Of a stretch of 64,000 nucleotides of DNA, positions 1-9,146 are shown piece after piece. This DNA is from Winogradskyella psychrotolerans RS-3. Lineage in GTDB: Bacteria; Bacteroidota; Bacteroidia; Flavobacteriales; Flavobacteriaceae. The notes under the pieces were generated by a model that was not told the DNA's origin, searched no databases, and was given only the letters and a program-made list of their open reading frames with translations. The position numbers and the translations under genes were made by a program. Within the stretch, counting starts at the first letter, position 1. Every line of letters starts with the position of its first letter. Location: the NCBI RefSeq assembly GCF_000427335.1, contig NZ_ATMR01000206.1, positions 62,001 to 126,000 of the forward strand, read 5' to 3'.

Positions 1-1768
1 GCTCTAAAGGTTTAAATGTGGTATTTAAAAGCGTGTAAAAACGGTTAAAGGTTTCTGGTTTAAACCCTAAAGCTGTTCCACTTTCTGTTATGTTTTGTTT
101 TGTGGTTGCAATAGTGCTTTCGTCCCAAAAAGATTGCCAACGCTCCACTTGTTGGGTTTGTTGTTTTTTAGAATGGACAAAAGTGCTAATAGAACTGAAG
201 TTAATAAGTTTTCCTTCCGATTTTAAGTTTTGAAGCTTGGTTAAAATGGCATCATTAACTTGCAGTGTGCTTTCTTCCGAATCACCGTAGGCCGCAATGT
301 ATATGGATTTTGAAGTGCTATTAATTAGTTTGTCTAAACGTAATTCGGCTGCCTTAATGTCTTTTGGCATGTAATTCATCTCGCTTAAATCATTGTTGAA
401 AATAACAGTGTTATAAGTAAAGAAACTACCAAAACACAATAGAAATAAACCAATAATAACCCATTTGTTTTTATGAATGTTGTAAGAAGCAATTTGGTCT
501 AAGGCAGTACTTTTTTTGGATGGTTTTGTTTGCTCTTTATACACTTGAGGAATAAAAAGTAGTGCAAAAAAAGAAGAACCAATAACGCTAACTGCTGCAA
601 ATATTCCTAAATCTTGTAAAGCTTGTGAGTTGATAAATAATAAACATAAAAACGCTAAAGCCGTAGTTAAACTGCTCATTAAAATAGGTTTCGAAATTTC
701 TTGGTACAGGTGTTTTACATTAGTGTTACTTCTAATGTGTGTGAGAATGTGTAAGGAATAATCGAGTGTAACACCTAATAACACCGAACCAATCCCTAGA
801 GAAATGGCTGATATTTTTTCGCGGATTAAAAAAAGCAGTACAATAGCTAAAAGTCCACCAAAAATGGTTGGTATAAATAATATAATTGGGACAGTTATTT
901 TTTTATAGAAAAGTATAAATATGAGTAAAAGTACGGTTAACGCAATACCTACAGTAAGCTGAATGTCGCTTTTTATTTGATTGGCATTAGCGACAGCAAT
1001 GAGTGTTCCACCAAAATATTCGGCACTTGCTTTATTTGTAAAAGCATTGTTTAGTTTGGAGTTGGTATCGCATAGGTTTTTTACAAATTGGGTGTTTTTA
1101 GCCGTTTCATTAGAACCTAAAGCAGGTGTGATAAATAACAGAATATGCTGTTTGTCTTTACTCACTAAAAAGCCGTTTTGTAAGGTGAAATCCTCACCAA
1201 AACTTAACTCTTGTAGTTTTTTTAAAGCGATAAATGATAAGCCTAAAGGATCTTTTAGAATAAAATCTTTAGCAACAATGCCTGATGGTGAAATTAACGT
1301 TTTATAATTTTTTAAGGTAATTGCAGCAATACTATCTTTTTGAATTTTGTTAGCAATAGTGCTATAATCTGCTTCATTTAGAAAAAGCGGTAAATTATAA
1401 TATATAAAACTGACTGTTTTCTGAATTTCATGGTCATCAATCTGTCCTTGAATTTGTTTTATATAAGGACTAGAAGAGGTGTTGATGCTATCAATAAACT
1501 GTGATGCATATTGCGTTAAATCTTCAACAGAACCATCGGTATCTTTGGTAATGTTTACAATGATTTTATCAGTAAAATTGACATTTTTTAAAACCTTCTG
1601 TAGTTCCGCATTTTCTGCAGTAGTAGGAATTAGTTTGGTAATATCCTCTTCAAATTCAATTTTAGAAGCAATAAAGACTAAGCCCAATAGTAAAAATCCT
1701 AAAATGCAAAAGCCAAACCATTTTCTGGTATTGAAATATTGATATATATTATAAAAAATATTATGCAT
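1..1768 (-). CDS. MMPL/RND-family exporter, C-terminus cut by window edge
   Basis: Large inner-membrane exporter of the MMPL (RND-like) superfamily, expected to move the pigment or its lipid precursor across the envelope. The open frame runs uninterrupted from ATG at 1768 to the left edge (589 codons). The protein starts MHNIFYNIYQYF, has a first membrane helix at about residues 17-35, a large periplasmic loop, then a block of hydrophobic helices (about 255-400) with a further helix near 430 and a second loop. The start overlaps the stop of the upstream glycosyltransferase/DUF2062 frame by 8 bp (ATGCATAA), so the two are translationally coupled. MMPL exporters are regular members of aryl-polyene and flexirubin clusters. 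The substrate is inferred from context only. Confidence 0.85.
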   Translation of the reverse strand, partial: MHNIFYNIYQYFNTRKWFGFCILGFLLLGLVFIASKIEFEEDITKLIPTTAENAELQKVLKNVNFTDKIIVNITKDTDGSVEDLTQYASQFIDSINTSSSPYIKQIQGQIDDHEIQKTVSFIYYNLPLFLNEADYSTIANKIQKDSIAAITLKNYKTLISPSGIVAKDFILKDPLGLSFIALKKLQELSFGEDFTLQNGFLVSKDKQHILLFITPALGSNETAKNTQFVKNLCDTNSKLNNAFTNKASAEYFGGTLIAVANANQIKSDIQLTVGIALTVLLLIFILFYKKITVPIILFIPTIFGGLLAIVLLFLIREKISAISLGIGSVLLGVTLDYSLHILTHIRSNTNVKHLYQEISKPILMSSLTTALAFLCLLFINSQALQDLGIFAAVSVIGSSFFALLFIPQVYKEQTKPSKKSTALDQIASYNIHKNKWVIIGLFLLCFGSFFTYNTVIFNNDLSEMNYMPKDIKAAELRLDKLINSTSKSIYIAAYGDSEESTLQVNDAILTKLQNLKSEGKLINFSSISTFVHSKKQQTQQVERWQSFWDESTIATTKQNITESGTALGFKPETFNRFYTLLNTTFKPLE

Positions 1769-2956
1769 TGGTTGCGGTTACGTTTTTGTTTCCAAAACAT
1801 AGAAAAAGAAAATAACTCAATGTTCCGGCGGATAAAGCAGCTAATGTTGCTAAAGCAAAACTTCCAACTATATAAGATTTTACATGTTTTAAAACTTCGA
1901 AACCTGCTATAATTTCATTTATATCAAATGTTACATTTTCGCCCAATATAAAATTTCCTAATTGAAAACTCGTAAGGATAATAAAAGGAATAAAAGGCGG
2001 GAGGCTTACGTTTGAAAAAGCAAAAGCAATTGTTTTATTCAACTTTAAAAGCAAAGCTAAAAAAATAACGGTAATGGTTTGAATACCCCAAAGCGGAGAA
2101 ATACCTATAAAAACACCTAAAGCTATGGATAATGCTTTTTTTTGAGGGGAATCGTTACTACCAATAACATCTTCGGTTATAAAACGCTTAAATCCTTTTT
2201 TTTTAATTTCCTGAAAAAATCACGAGGTTTTATATAAAGTAAAGTTAGAATGACGAGCCATGTATTCAAAATACTTATTCGTGTGAAATCTCTGAAGGGT
2301 CTAAAGTGAGATACACGTTCATCTTCATCATATAACACTTCAATTGGAATGTTTTTTACAACAGTACCAGACCAAGCTGATTTTACAATGACTTCTATTT
2401 CAAATTCAAATTTTGAAGTATAGAATTTTAAGTTTTTTAGATGCTGAATAGGGTAGAGTCTAAAACCCGATTGAGTGTCTTGTAGTTTAATGCCGGTTTC
2501 TGCCCAATACCAAAAATTAGAAAATTTATTACCAAAACTACTTTTCTTTGGAACACTTTTTTGGCTCATATTTCTAGCACCAATAAGTAAGAGGTTTTTG
2601 TCCTCAGAGGCTTCAAGTGCCTCAATAAATACAGGGATATCTTCTGGGAAATGTTGCCCATCAGAATCTATAGTTATTGCATATACATAACCTAAACTCT
2701 CAGCATGTTTAAATGCAGCACGCAAAGCTTTACCTTTACCTTTGTTTTCTTCAAAATGAATTTGTTCTAGTTGCGAATAGTCTTCAAGAATTTTCGATGT
2801 TATATCTGTAGAGCCATCATTTACAACTATAATGTTTTCTGTATAATTTAAAACGCCTTCAATAACACGCTTTAAGGTTTTAGGGTTGTTGAAGGTTGGT
2901 ATAATTACACAACACTGTAAGCTGTTCAGTTTATGATGTGAGGTAATATCCTTCAT
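1761..2956 (-). CDS. Glycosyltransferase family 2 - DUF2062 fusion, frameshifted as sequenced
   Basis: The first part (residues 1 to about 245) is a GT-A glycosyltransferase of family 2, with VVNDGSTD at about 45-51 and the metal-binding DSDGQH at about 97-102. The frame closes at 2177 just after a run of nine T (2196-2204 on the plus strand). One extra base there continues the protein as KKKGFKRFITEDVIG and into a DUF2062 membrane domain with the typical PLWGIQT block, ending at 1761, about 398 residues. GT2-DUF2062 fusions are normal in Bacteroidota pigment clusters, so this was probably one gene. Taken as written, the DUF2062 part has no ATG before the one at 2054, which is inside the domain. 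Likely role: polyprenol- or lipid-linked sugar transfer to the pigment or its anchor. Confidence 0.8.
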
Positions 2957-2995
2957 TTTTGTTATTGAGAATTCGGTCTAAGATTAAACTAATTC

Positions 2996-3367
2996 TTAGT
3001 TTTTTATAAATGTGCCATTGCATTTTAACGCAATAGTACCATCTGTAAATTTAGTGATATTTTTAATTTTAACCGTGTTGTTGTCTTCTATAATGGAAAG
3101 CTCTAAAATGAGTTCGGCATTAATATTTGGGTTAATTAAAGCCGTGAATTTTATGTTAGATATCGTCTGTAAGAATAAAGTGCTATTAACTTGATCTTGA
3201 GTGATTTCTTTAATGGTTTGAATCATACACACACCAGGTGTTATTGGATTACCCGGAAAATGACCATTAAATACATCGTGATCCTTATTCAGTTTAATAG
3301 TCACATGAATTGTGTTTGTATCAACAACAGTTGTTTTTAAGACCGTATAAAAACCCTTAATTAGCAT
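2996..3367 (-). CDS. FabZ-like 3-hydroxyacyl-ACP dehydratase
   Basis: Hot-dog fold protein of 123 residues. The block FNGHFPGNPITPGVCMIQ at about 33-50 is the FabZ/FabA active-site region, with the catalytic His in GHFPGNP. It probably dehydrates beta-hydroxyacyl-ACP intermediates during polyene chain growth. It is the second dehydratase of the cluster (the other is at 10735-11172), which fits a product with many conjugated double bonds. It lies 4 bp downstream of the outer-membrane protein gene at 3372 and 39 bp upstream of the glycosyltransferase, so it is in the same operon. The length is slightly short for FabZ (about 140-150) but the core is complete. Confidence 0.8.
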   Translation of the reverse strand: MLIKGFYTVLKTTVVDTNTIHVTIKLNKDHDVFNGHFPGNPITPGVCMIQTIKEITQDQVNSTLFLQTISNIKFTALINPNINAELILELSIIEDNNTVKIKNITKFTDGTIALKCNGTFIKN

Positions 3368-3371
3368 CGAT

Positions 3372-3974
3372 TTATAATTTGAATTGATAACCTACACTTA
3401 GTTGAATAACGTTATTTAATATTAAGTCACTAACGTCTGTAGTTTCATAACCGTTACCCGTATCTACATTTCTACCTAATAAATCTGTTATACCTTGTTT
3501 GTAGCCAATAGACATTACTAGTCCATTGCCAATATCATAACCTATGGCACCGGCTATAGCAATATCAACTTTTTGAGGATTATTTACATTTTTATGACTT
3601 AATAAAATATCGATGACAGGTGCAACTTGAAAATTAAGTCCACTATTACTAATATAAAATTTGTTGTTTACAGGTATGGATAAATAATTGAGTTCTATAG
3701 ATTGTGTTCCATCAAAACCGAAATTTTTGTACTCACTTCCTTGTTTTGAATATATGACTTCGGGTTGAAGGGTGTAAAAACGTGCGAATTTAAAAGACAA
3801 GGTAGCTCCTATATGAAATGTGGTTATTTTTTCGCTGCGGATACCGCCATTCTCCTCGAGATTGCTTAATCCAGCAATGTTCATACCTGCTTTTATTCCT
3901 GGTTTAATTTCTACTTGAGCATTAATAAAGGTACACGACAATAATGTGATTAAGATAATAGTTAGATGTTTCAT
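3372..3974 (-). CDS. Outer-membrane beta-barrel (porin-family) protein
   Basis: A 200-residue protein with a clear signal peptide (MKHLTIILITLLSCTFINAQ, cleavage after about residue 19). The mature part has the alternating pattern of an eight-stranded barrel of the PorT/OmpW-like type common in Bacteroidota: GIKAGMNIAGL near the start, repeated aromatic strands, and a C-terminal IQLSVGYQFKL strand. No catalytic motif is visible. It lies inside the pigment operon, 4 bp upstream of the dehydratase gene. It may help surface display of the pigment or be a passenger. Function unknown. Confidence 0.6.
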   Translation of the reverse strand: MKHLTIILITLLSCTFINAQVEIKPGIKAGMNIAGLSNLEENGGIRSEKITTFHIGATLSFKFARFYTLQPEVIYSKQGSEYKNFGFDGTQSIELNYLSIPVNNKFYISNSGLNFQVAPVIDILLSHKNVNNPQKVDIAIAGAIGYDIGNGLVMSIGYKQGITDLLGRNVDTGNGYETTDVSDLILNNVIQLSVGYQFKL

Positions 3975-4044
3975 AGTGATTTAGATTGATTAGGTAGGAC
4001 ACAAAAATGAGGAAATATCTTAGAAATAGAAAAGAATATAGTAT

Positions 4045-4677
4045 TTATTCTTTGTGATTTAAATAAGTTAAATCAATTTGAATTGGTGCAGTTTTATGCT
4101 CAATTTTAATATGTTCTGCGATCGTATTTTTTACATTAGAAAAGGATATGATAATCTTTTCTTTGGAATGTGTAGTGTTTATAATTTTGGTGAGTTGCTG
4201 TGATTGCTGATTGATTAGGTAATGATTAAATCGTTTTTGGTTCTTCGATTGGTAAATTATATTTCCATCATTATTCGTGAAAGCTTTATTGATTGTATTG
4301 TGCTCTTGTGTTAAAGTTTGAAAGTCTCTTTTAAGCGTGTTGATTATGATTTTTCGATCTAACTCTTTCATAATGAAATGTGTTTTCATCTCATTATTTA
4401 TCAATTCAAAATCGAAAATTTTATTGCCAAAATTGGTAGTAAAGACAATGCGGTGATTATTTTCTTTTATTTTTTTGATAATTAAAATACCGCCAAAATC
4501 GTTATTGTAAGCTTTAATTTTTGCCTTGTAAACATAATCTATGTTAGTGTTTGAAAAATAAGGATTTGAAAATACTGCAGCCTTCGCATCATATTCCGAA
4601 AGCCCTTTTACGGTTGGAATTGCACAAGACGTAAAAAGGAAAAGACTACAGAGATTAATTATTAAAAACCGCTTCAT
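4045..4677 (-). CDS. Lipoprotein of the pigment cluster, unknown function
   Basis: A 210-residue protein with a lipoprotein signal (FLFTSC lipobox, Cys about 18). The mature region is rich in beta-strand-like segments (KIKAYNNDFGGILIIKKI, HRIVFTTNFGNKIFDFEL), resembling the LolB/DUF3261-like lipoproteins found next to LolA-like proteins in aryl-polyene clusters. That resemblance is by context and general pattern, not by a motif I can name. Its start overlaps the end of the LolA-like gene by 23 bp, which implies translational coupling. A LolA/LolB-like pair would fit transfer of the lipid-linked pigment to the outer membrane. Confidence 0.6.
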   Translation of the reverse strand: MKRFLIINLCSLFLFTSCAIPTVKGLSEYDAKAAVFSNPYFSNTNIDYVYKAKIKAYNNDFGGILIIKKIKENNHRIVFTTNFGNKIFDFELINNEMKTHFIMKELDRKIIINTLKRDFQTLTQEHNTINKAFTNNDGNIIYQSKNQKRFNHYLINQQSQQLTKIINTTHSKEKIIISFSNVKNTIAEHIKIEHKTAPIQIDLTYLNHKE

Positions 4678-5280
4678 CTAAAGTTGTGTTTCGAGTTTTA
4701 TTCTTAAAAACAATTTTGGTGTAATCTTCAGAGGGTTCAATCATTTTTACTTCAGTGACATCGCTCGTTTTTATATCAAATTTTAATTCGAATTTAGCGA
4801 TGAATTGAAGCATGTTTTCATCCTTCGGAATAAATTTTATTAAATAATAATCATCCACTTTAAAATAGGAAATATCAAAGGCGTTATCATCAAACATATT
4901 ACCCTTCACGCTATTGGTAATAAGGTTATTTAGACCTCTAAACATTTTATTAGATCCAATATCTATTTTGCTTTTATCTCCTTCATCATCAATAAATAAT
5001 TTGTCGTCTTTAAAAATAACACTGTATTTATATGGTGATGTATATTCCCATTTTATGAGACCAGGAACTTTAAAAGCCAGTTTTCCTTGTGTTTCAACAT
5101 CATTGCTTAAAAAACTAAGATGTTTGTATTGTACAAAATCACTAACAATTGTTTTTGTATTACGATCTAATTCTGCTACCGCCGATTTAAACGTGTTTAT
5201 TTCGTTTGTAGTTAGTGTTTTTTGTGCACTAGAGATTTGAATTCCGATACCTAAAAAAGAAAAAAGTATATATTACGCAT
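4655..5280 (-). CDS. LolA-like outer-membrane lipoprotein carrier, frameshifted as sequenced
   Basis: The restored protein is about 208 residues: a signal peptide (MRNIYFFLFLG...SSAQ), then the LolA-type half-barrel with a QGKLAFKVPGLIKWEY segment typical of the family. The frame closes after nine codons at a plus-strand run of six A (5253-5258). One more base restores the reading through to 4655. Without it only the last 96 residues can be read from an internal ATG at 4945. Its ATG overlaps the stop of the upstream deacetylase gene (ATGCGTAA, 5273-5280), which supports the start chosen. LolA-like periplasmic carriers occur in aryl-polyene operons and probably shuttle the lipidated polyene. 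This is one of the homopolymer breaks in the window. Confidence 0.75.
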
Positions 5281-6049
5281 AAGCTTCTATATTGAATAAA
5301 GTATCTACTGTTACAGATTGATAATTGTTCTCTTGCAAAAATAACAACAATTGTTCCAAAACACGTACAGTGATATTTTGTGAGTCGTGCAATAAAATGA
5401 CAGCTCCTGGTGTGATGTTTTTAGTAATTCTGTTTAAGATGTTTTGTTCGTTATCTTTTACCGTATCTAACGATCGTATGTTCCAGCCTATAACTTTGTG
5501 TTTAGTGTGTTTTATGGCTTTTGTAATTGCAGGATTTGTAACACCATATGGTGGACGAAATAATATCATTTCTTTATTTATAATAGAAGCCACTAAAGCA
5601 TTTGTTGTTTCAATTTCATCAATCACTTTTTGTTTCCCATAGAAATCAAAAATTTCAGAATGGGAATAGGTATGATTCCCTATGGTATGTCCTTCTTCTA
5701 TAATTTGTTGCACCAATTTTGGTTGTTGTTCTATATGTTTACCAATACAGAAAAAAGTAGCTTTGGCATGGTAGGCTTCGAGTAAGTCTAAAATTTGTGG
5801 CGTGAATTCAGTATTTGGGCCATCGTCAAAAGTAATGGCAACTTGTTTTTTATTACAAGTTTTATTGAAATTATAAGCGTCTAGATGGTAGTTCCAAGTG
5901 ATATTAAAACTACCTATAATTGTAAAGATTAACCAACCTGTAAAAACTAAAATAAACACGAAAACAGAGATAGAAATAAAAACGCTAATTATTAGCAATC
6001 CAATAAAAAGCACAAGCGTAATACGGTTTATGTTTTTAAAGTTTAACAT
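5273..6049 (-). CDS. Polysaccharide deacetylase (NodB/CE4 family)
   Basis: A 258-residue protein with an N-terminal membrane anchor (two close helices, about residues 10-48), then a NodB domain. Visible motifs are TFDDGPNTEFTP (catalytic and metal Asp 75/76) and GNHTYSH (metal His 126/130), then RPPYG and LLHDS near the end, so the CE4 metal triad is complete. It would remove N- or O-acetyl groups from a glycan, or hydrolyse an amide. Its start overlaps the stop of the chain-length-factor gene by 7 bp and its stop overlaps the LolA-like gene, so it is firmly inside the pigment operon. Its substrate in pigment synthesis is not obvious. Confidence 0.85.
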   Translation of the reverse strand: MLNFKNINRITLVLFIGLLIISVFISISVFVFILVFTGWLIFTIIGSFNITWNYHLDAYNFNKTCNKKQVAITFDDGPNTEFTPQILDLLEAYHAKATFFCIGKHIEQQPKLVQQIIEEGHTIGNHTYSHSEIFDFYGKQKVIDEIETTNALVASIINKEMILFRPPYGVTNPAITKAIKHTKHKVIGWNIRSLDTVKDNEQNILNRITKNITPGAVILLHDSQNITVRVLEQLLLFLQENNYQSVTVDTLFNIEAYA

Positions 6050-7071
6050 GATGTTAGTAAGGTGAAACTATGTTGATGCCCTTTTAGTTGGTTATAAAGT
6101 AGAATGTTTTTATAGCTCGATTTATTAATGGTATTTAGCTTTAAAACTTCAGGAATATGGTTTTGTTTTATAATATTAGTAGCAGTCCAGAAGCCAAATG
6201 CAGAAGCCGTAAAAAACTCACCACAAAGATGCTTATAATGCAATTGAGGCGTGGATTTAAAACTGGAATCTTGAAGTGTTTGATATAATTCATCAAAAGC
6301 ATCACCATTTTTTCCGAGTACTATGGCATCAATATCTTCGGTTGTTAAAGCATATTCTTTTAAGAAATCTTCAACTTTAGTTTTAATAGTTTCAGGTGTT
6401 GTTTTATTAAAAATTTTGAGTCCTTTTATGGCGGCAAAACTATTATTCTGTTTGGATTGGGATAAGCTAAAAAAATGAGCTCCTTCTCCAAAAGGTGTGG
6501 TTATGGGTTGCTTTTTTGCTGCTTCAGCAAGGATAATATCGTTAATAAGGTATTTTCCTAATTCATCGGTACCGCCAACTAAAACCGTTTTGGCTTCATT
6601 TTCATGTAACAAGAGTTGTCCATCTAAAACCGCGGATTCAAACGAAGCAGCGCCTTGCACATAGGTTACATTATAACCTTTACATTTTAAAGTTAATGCA
6701 ATTTGAGCACCAACCGTATTGTGTGTCGATTGAATAAACGATGTTGGTGTTAAAAATTCTTCATCGTTGTCGAGTATGGCATTTAAGAATTTTTCAGAAT
6801 CTTCTATACAACCAATACCTGTGCCTGTAATAATAGCATCAGGTGTTTCTAGTTCTGCTAATGCTAATGCTTTTTTTGCTGCAGCAATTCCCATTTTTAC
6901 ACCAGTTGCCATACGTCTACTCGCAATGGGGCTTATAAATGATCTATAATTAGGGTGAATAGCTTTTGCTAGTTTTCGTTCAAAAGAAATCGTGTTTTCT
7001 AAAAAGCTAGAATTGTCTAAGGTGTCTTGTGCCGAAATTGAAACCGCACTATTTATATAACAAGGTTTCAT
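6043..7071 (-). CDS. Ketosynthase-like chain length factor
   Basis: Thiolase-fold protein of 342 residues, related to beta-ketoacyl-ACP synthases but without a nucleophile: the usual TACSS/ACASG block is replaced by QGAASFES at about 139-146, where the cysteine position is alanine. The usual second-half His motifs are also lost (VLGKNGDAFDE in place of NAHGTxT). This is the pattern of chain length factors, which pair with an active ketosynthase and set chain length. The neighbour at 7071-8264 is a complete ketosynthase and the two genes share one base, which fits a KS-CLF heterodimer as known for aryl-polyene systems. Confidence 0.8.
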   Translation of the reverse strand: MKPCYINSAVSISAQDTLDNSSFLENTISFERKLAKAIHPNYRSFISPIASRRMATGVKMGIAAAKKALALAELETPDAIITGTGIGCIEDSEKFLNAILDNDEEFLTPTSFIQSTHNTVGAQIALTLKCKGYNVTYVQGAASFESAVLDGQLLLHENEAKTVLVGGTDELGKYLINDIILAEAAKKQPITTPFGEGAHFFSLSQSKQNNSFAAIKGLKIFNKTTPETIKTKVEDFLKEYALTTEDIDAIVLGKNGDAFDELYQTLQDSSFKSTPQLHYKHLCGEFFTASAFGFWTATNIIKQNHIPEVLKLNTINKSSYKNILLYNQLKGHQHSFTLLTSC

Positions 7072-8264
7072 TAGTTTTTAGAAAATATAAGGGTTGAACA
7101 ATTTCCACCAAAGCCAAATGAATTAGAAAGGACGTAGTTTAAAGGTTTTTTTGTGACTTCGGTTATGGGAACCATACTGAGTTCAGGAATCGCTGTTTTA
7201 AAATTTAAATTTGGAAACATTACGTTATTCTGAAGGGCTAAAATAGAGTAAACAGCTTCTATCGCACCTGCGGCAGCTAATGTATGCCCCGTAAAGGCTT
7301 TAGTAGAACTGAAATCAGGAACCGAATCGCCATAGATCCGTTTTATGGCTTTGCCTTCCGATAAATCGTTGTTAGGTGTAGCAGTACCGTGTGCGTTAAT
7401 ATAATTGATGTCTTCCGGATTTAGCTCTGCAACCTTTAAAGCTTTAGACATCGCTAAAAAAGCACCTTCACCATTTTCTGATGAAGCTGTTTGATGAAAG
7501 GCATCATTTGCATTACCATAACCTGCTAAATACCCTAAAACAGTTTTGTTGTCTTGTTTAACAACAGCATCAGATTCTAGTACTAAATAGGCTGCAGCTT
7601 CTCCTAAATTTAAGCCTTTCCTGTTGGCGTCAAAAGGTGTACAATCGGTGTCCGATAAAATCATTAGCGTTTTAAACCCGTTGATTGTAAATTTTGCTAA
7701 ACCATCCGTTCCGCCAACAATTACGCGGTCTAATTGTCCTGATTTTATAAGTCGAGCACCAAGCATTATAGCGTTTGCGGCAGAGGAACATGCGGTACTA
7801 ATGGTTGATGTAAAATCGGTGATGCCTAAAAGTGCTGCAATTTTTTCGGTACTATCTACAGCATGATGACTGTTTATTAATTTTCGACTTTCCTCGTTGT
7901 AATTTTGGAAATGTTTTTCCGTTAAGTCCATACCACCAACACTTGTTGCGGATATTAAACCTGTTCTAAATGCGTCAATAGTATCAATATTAGCATGTTT
8001 TACAGCTTGTTGTGCCGCAATACAACCTAATAATGCTGTTCTTGAATAGTTGTGATTTTCATTTAGATGAAGGCTTTTGGCAAGTTCTGCATTGGTTTGT
8101 AAAATTTCCCCAACCTTAATTTCATTTTTATGTCGTGTGTCTATATTTACAATAGGTGCAATGCCTTTTTTAGAATTTAAAAGCGCATGCAAATTCGCTT
8201 CTACAGTAGTTCCTATAGAAGATATAATTCCCATTCCTGTTATGGCAACACGATTTTTAAGCAT
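7071..8264 (-). CDS. Beta-ketoacyl-ACP synthase (FabF-like), likely partner of the CLF
   Basis: A 397-residue ketosynthase with all three catalytic residues: Cys159 in STACSSAAN, His292 in NAHGTATP and His327 in FTGHTLAAAG. It extends acyl-ACP by two carbons per cycle by decarboxylative condensation with malonyl-ACP. It directly follows the ACP gene (2 bp apart) and overlaps the downstream chain length factor by one base, an order that suggests a working ACP/KS/CLF module. It is one of three full ketosynthases in the operon (others at 9143 and 12331). Which one starts and which one extends the polyene cannot be told from sequence alone. Confidence 0.88.
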   Translation of the reverse strand: MLKNRVAITGMGIISSIGTTVEANLHALLNSKKGIAPIVNIDTRHKNEIKVGEILQTNAELAKSLHLNENHNYSRTALLGCIAAQQAVKHANIDTIDAFRTGLISATSVGGMDLTEKHFQNYNEESRKLINSHHAVDSTEKIAALLGITDFTSTISTACSSAANAIMLGARLIKSGQLDRVIVGGTDGLAKFTINGFKTLMILSDTDCTPFDANRKGLNLGEAAAYLVLESDAVVKQDNKTVLGYLAGYGNANDAFHQTASSENGEGAFLAMSKALKVAELNPEDINYINAHGTATPNNDLSEGKAIKRIYGDSVPDFSSTKAFTGHTLAAAGAIEAVYSILALQNNVMFPNLNFKTAIPELSMVPITEVTKKPLNYVLSNSFGFGGNCSTLIFSKN

Positions 8265-8265
8265 T

Positions 8266-8523
8266 TTATTTTGTGCGGTGTTTTGAAATGTAAGTCGCTA
8301 AAACTTCTACAGAAACAAACACAGCTTTACCTTCGTTTGGATCCGTTAATTTAATACCATAATCTTTATCTAACATTACAATAAGTTCTAAAGCATCAAT
8401 AGAATCTAATCCTAAGCCATCTCCAAATAATGTATCATCATCCGCAATATCTTCAACAGTAAAATCTTCTAAGTTTAATTGCTCAATAATACTTTCTTTA
8501 AGTTCTTTTTTTAATGCGTCCAT
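8266..8523 (-). CDS. Acyl carrier protein
   Basis: An 85-residue acyl carrier protein. The phosphopantetheine attachment site is Ser41 in GLGLDSIDALEL, followed by the acidic recognition helix. It carries the growing polyene chain. It lies 2 bp before the ketosynthase gene and shares a base with the upstream ketosynthase-like gene. The sequence is distinct from the second ACP of the operon (12080-12322, LELDSLDFVDL), so the two probably serve different partner enzymes. Confidence 0.9.
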   Translation of the reverse strand: MDALKKELKESIIEQLNLEDFTVEDIADDDTLFGDGLGLDSIDALELIVMLDKDYGIKLTDPNEGKAVFVSVEVLATYISKHRTK

Positions 8524-9146
8524 TAATTTTGGGTATATATGTTTTTAATAATTTCTTTTGAATAGTTATAAGATCCTTTTTCTGCCACAAGATACATAAA
8601 TGCATCATAATTATTGTTGTCCACATCGACCCAACCACAAAGAATATGACTGCTTTTTCTATTTATAATTAGGCTTGAAGCATAGTGCTCTATAAGTGTT
8701 TCATTGAATTTTTCGGAAACAAAAAAAGCGTTTTCTCCTTTTATTTGATGCCGAATACTGATTTCGCCAATCATAATATTGGCTAAGGTATAAACAAATA
8801 CCGCAGGACTTGGGAAGTAATTGTCTTTGTCGTTAATGGTATCCTGATGCTTTCTGTCTGTGTCTAAACTTGAAGCTCTATTGGAAAGTACAATACCTGT
8901 ATGTTTTATAATTTCAGAATCAAGTTTTGCTGCTTCAAAAAGAAATTCTGAAGTCAAAAAAGCCAGTTTACATAGGTTATCCATTTTAAAAAACTTAGGA
9001 TAAGCCAATTGCTTTTCTTTATAGATTTGTTTTGCAAAATCAGAAAATGAGAGGTCTTTATCTTTCGTTATAATCGATTTTCCGTTTATAGAAATGGTAT
9101 TATTATTTATACGGCAATAAGCTATGGTCTTTAACTGCTTTTTCAT
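8523..9146 (-). CDS. Degenerate ketosynthase-like protein of flexirubin-type clusters
   Basis: A 207-residue protein. A thiolase-fold N-terminal lobe is suggested by the ordering of its segments: GIVLSNRASSLDTDRKHQ at about 87-104, then YFPSPAVFVYTLANIMIG at about 112-129, where a ketosynthase would carry its nucleophile. There is no cysteine in that block and no second lobe with the two catalytic histidines. It is followed by EISIRHQIKGENAFFV. It overlaps the upstream ketosynthase by 4 bp and the downstream ACP by one base. Similar half-length proteins are usually labelled 3-oxoacyl-ACP synthase in related pigment clusters, but it cannot condense by itself. A structural or gatekeeping role is my inference. 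Confidence 0.6.
   Translation of the reverse strand: MKKQLKTIAYCRINNNTISINGKSIITKDKDLSFSDFAKQIYKEKQLAYPKFFKMDNLCKLAFLTSEFLFEAAKLDSEIIKHTGIVLSNRASSLDTDRKHQDTINDKDNYFPSPAVFVYTLANIMIGEISIRHQIKGENAFFVSEKFNETLIEHYASSLIINRKSSHILCGWVDVDNNNYDAFMYLVAEKGSYNYSKEIIKNIYTQN

Noticed and set aside
2475..2690. Plus-strand frames opposite the pigment operon, such as this one
   Set aside because: They are antisense shadows of well-supported minus-strand genes, with no family pattern or ribosome-binding site.
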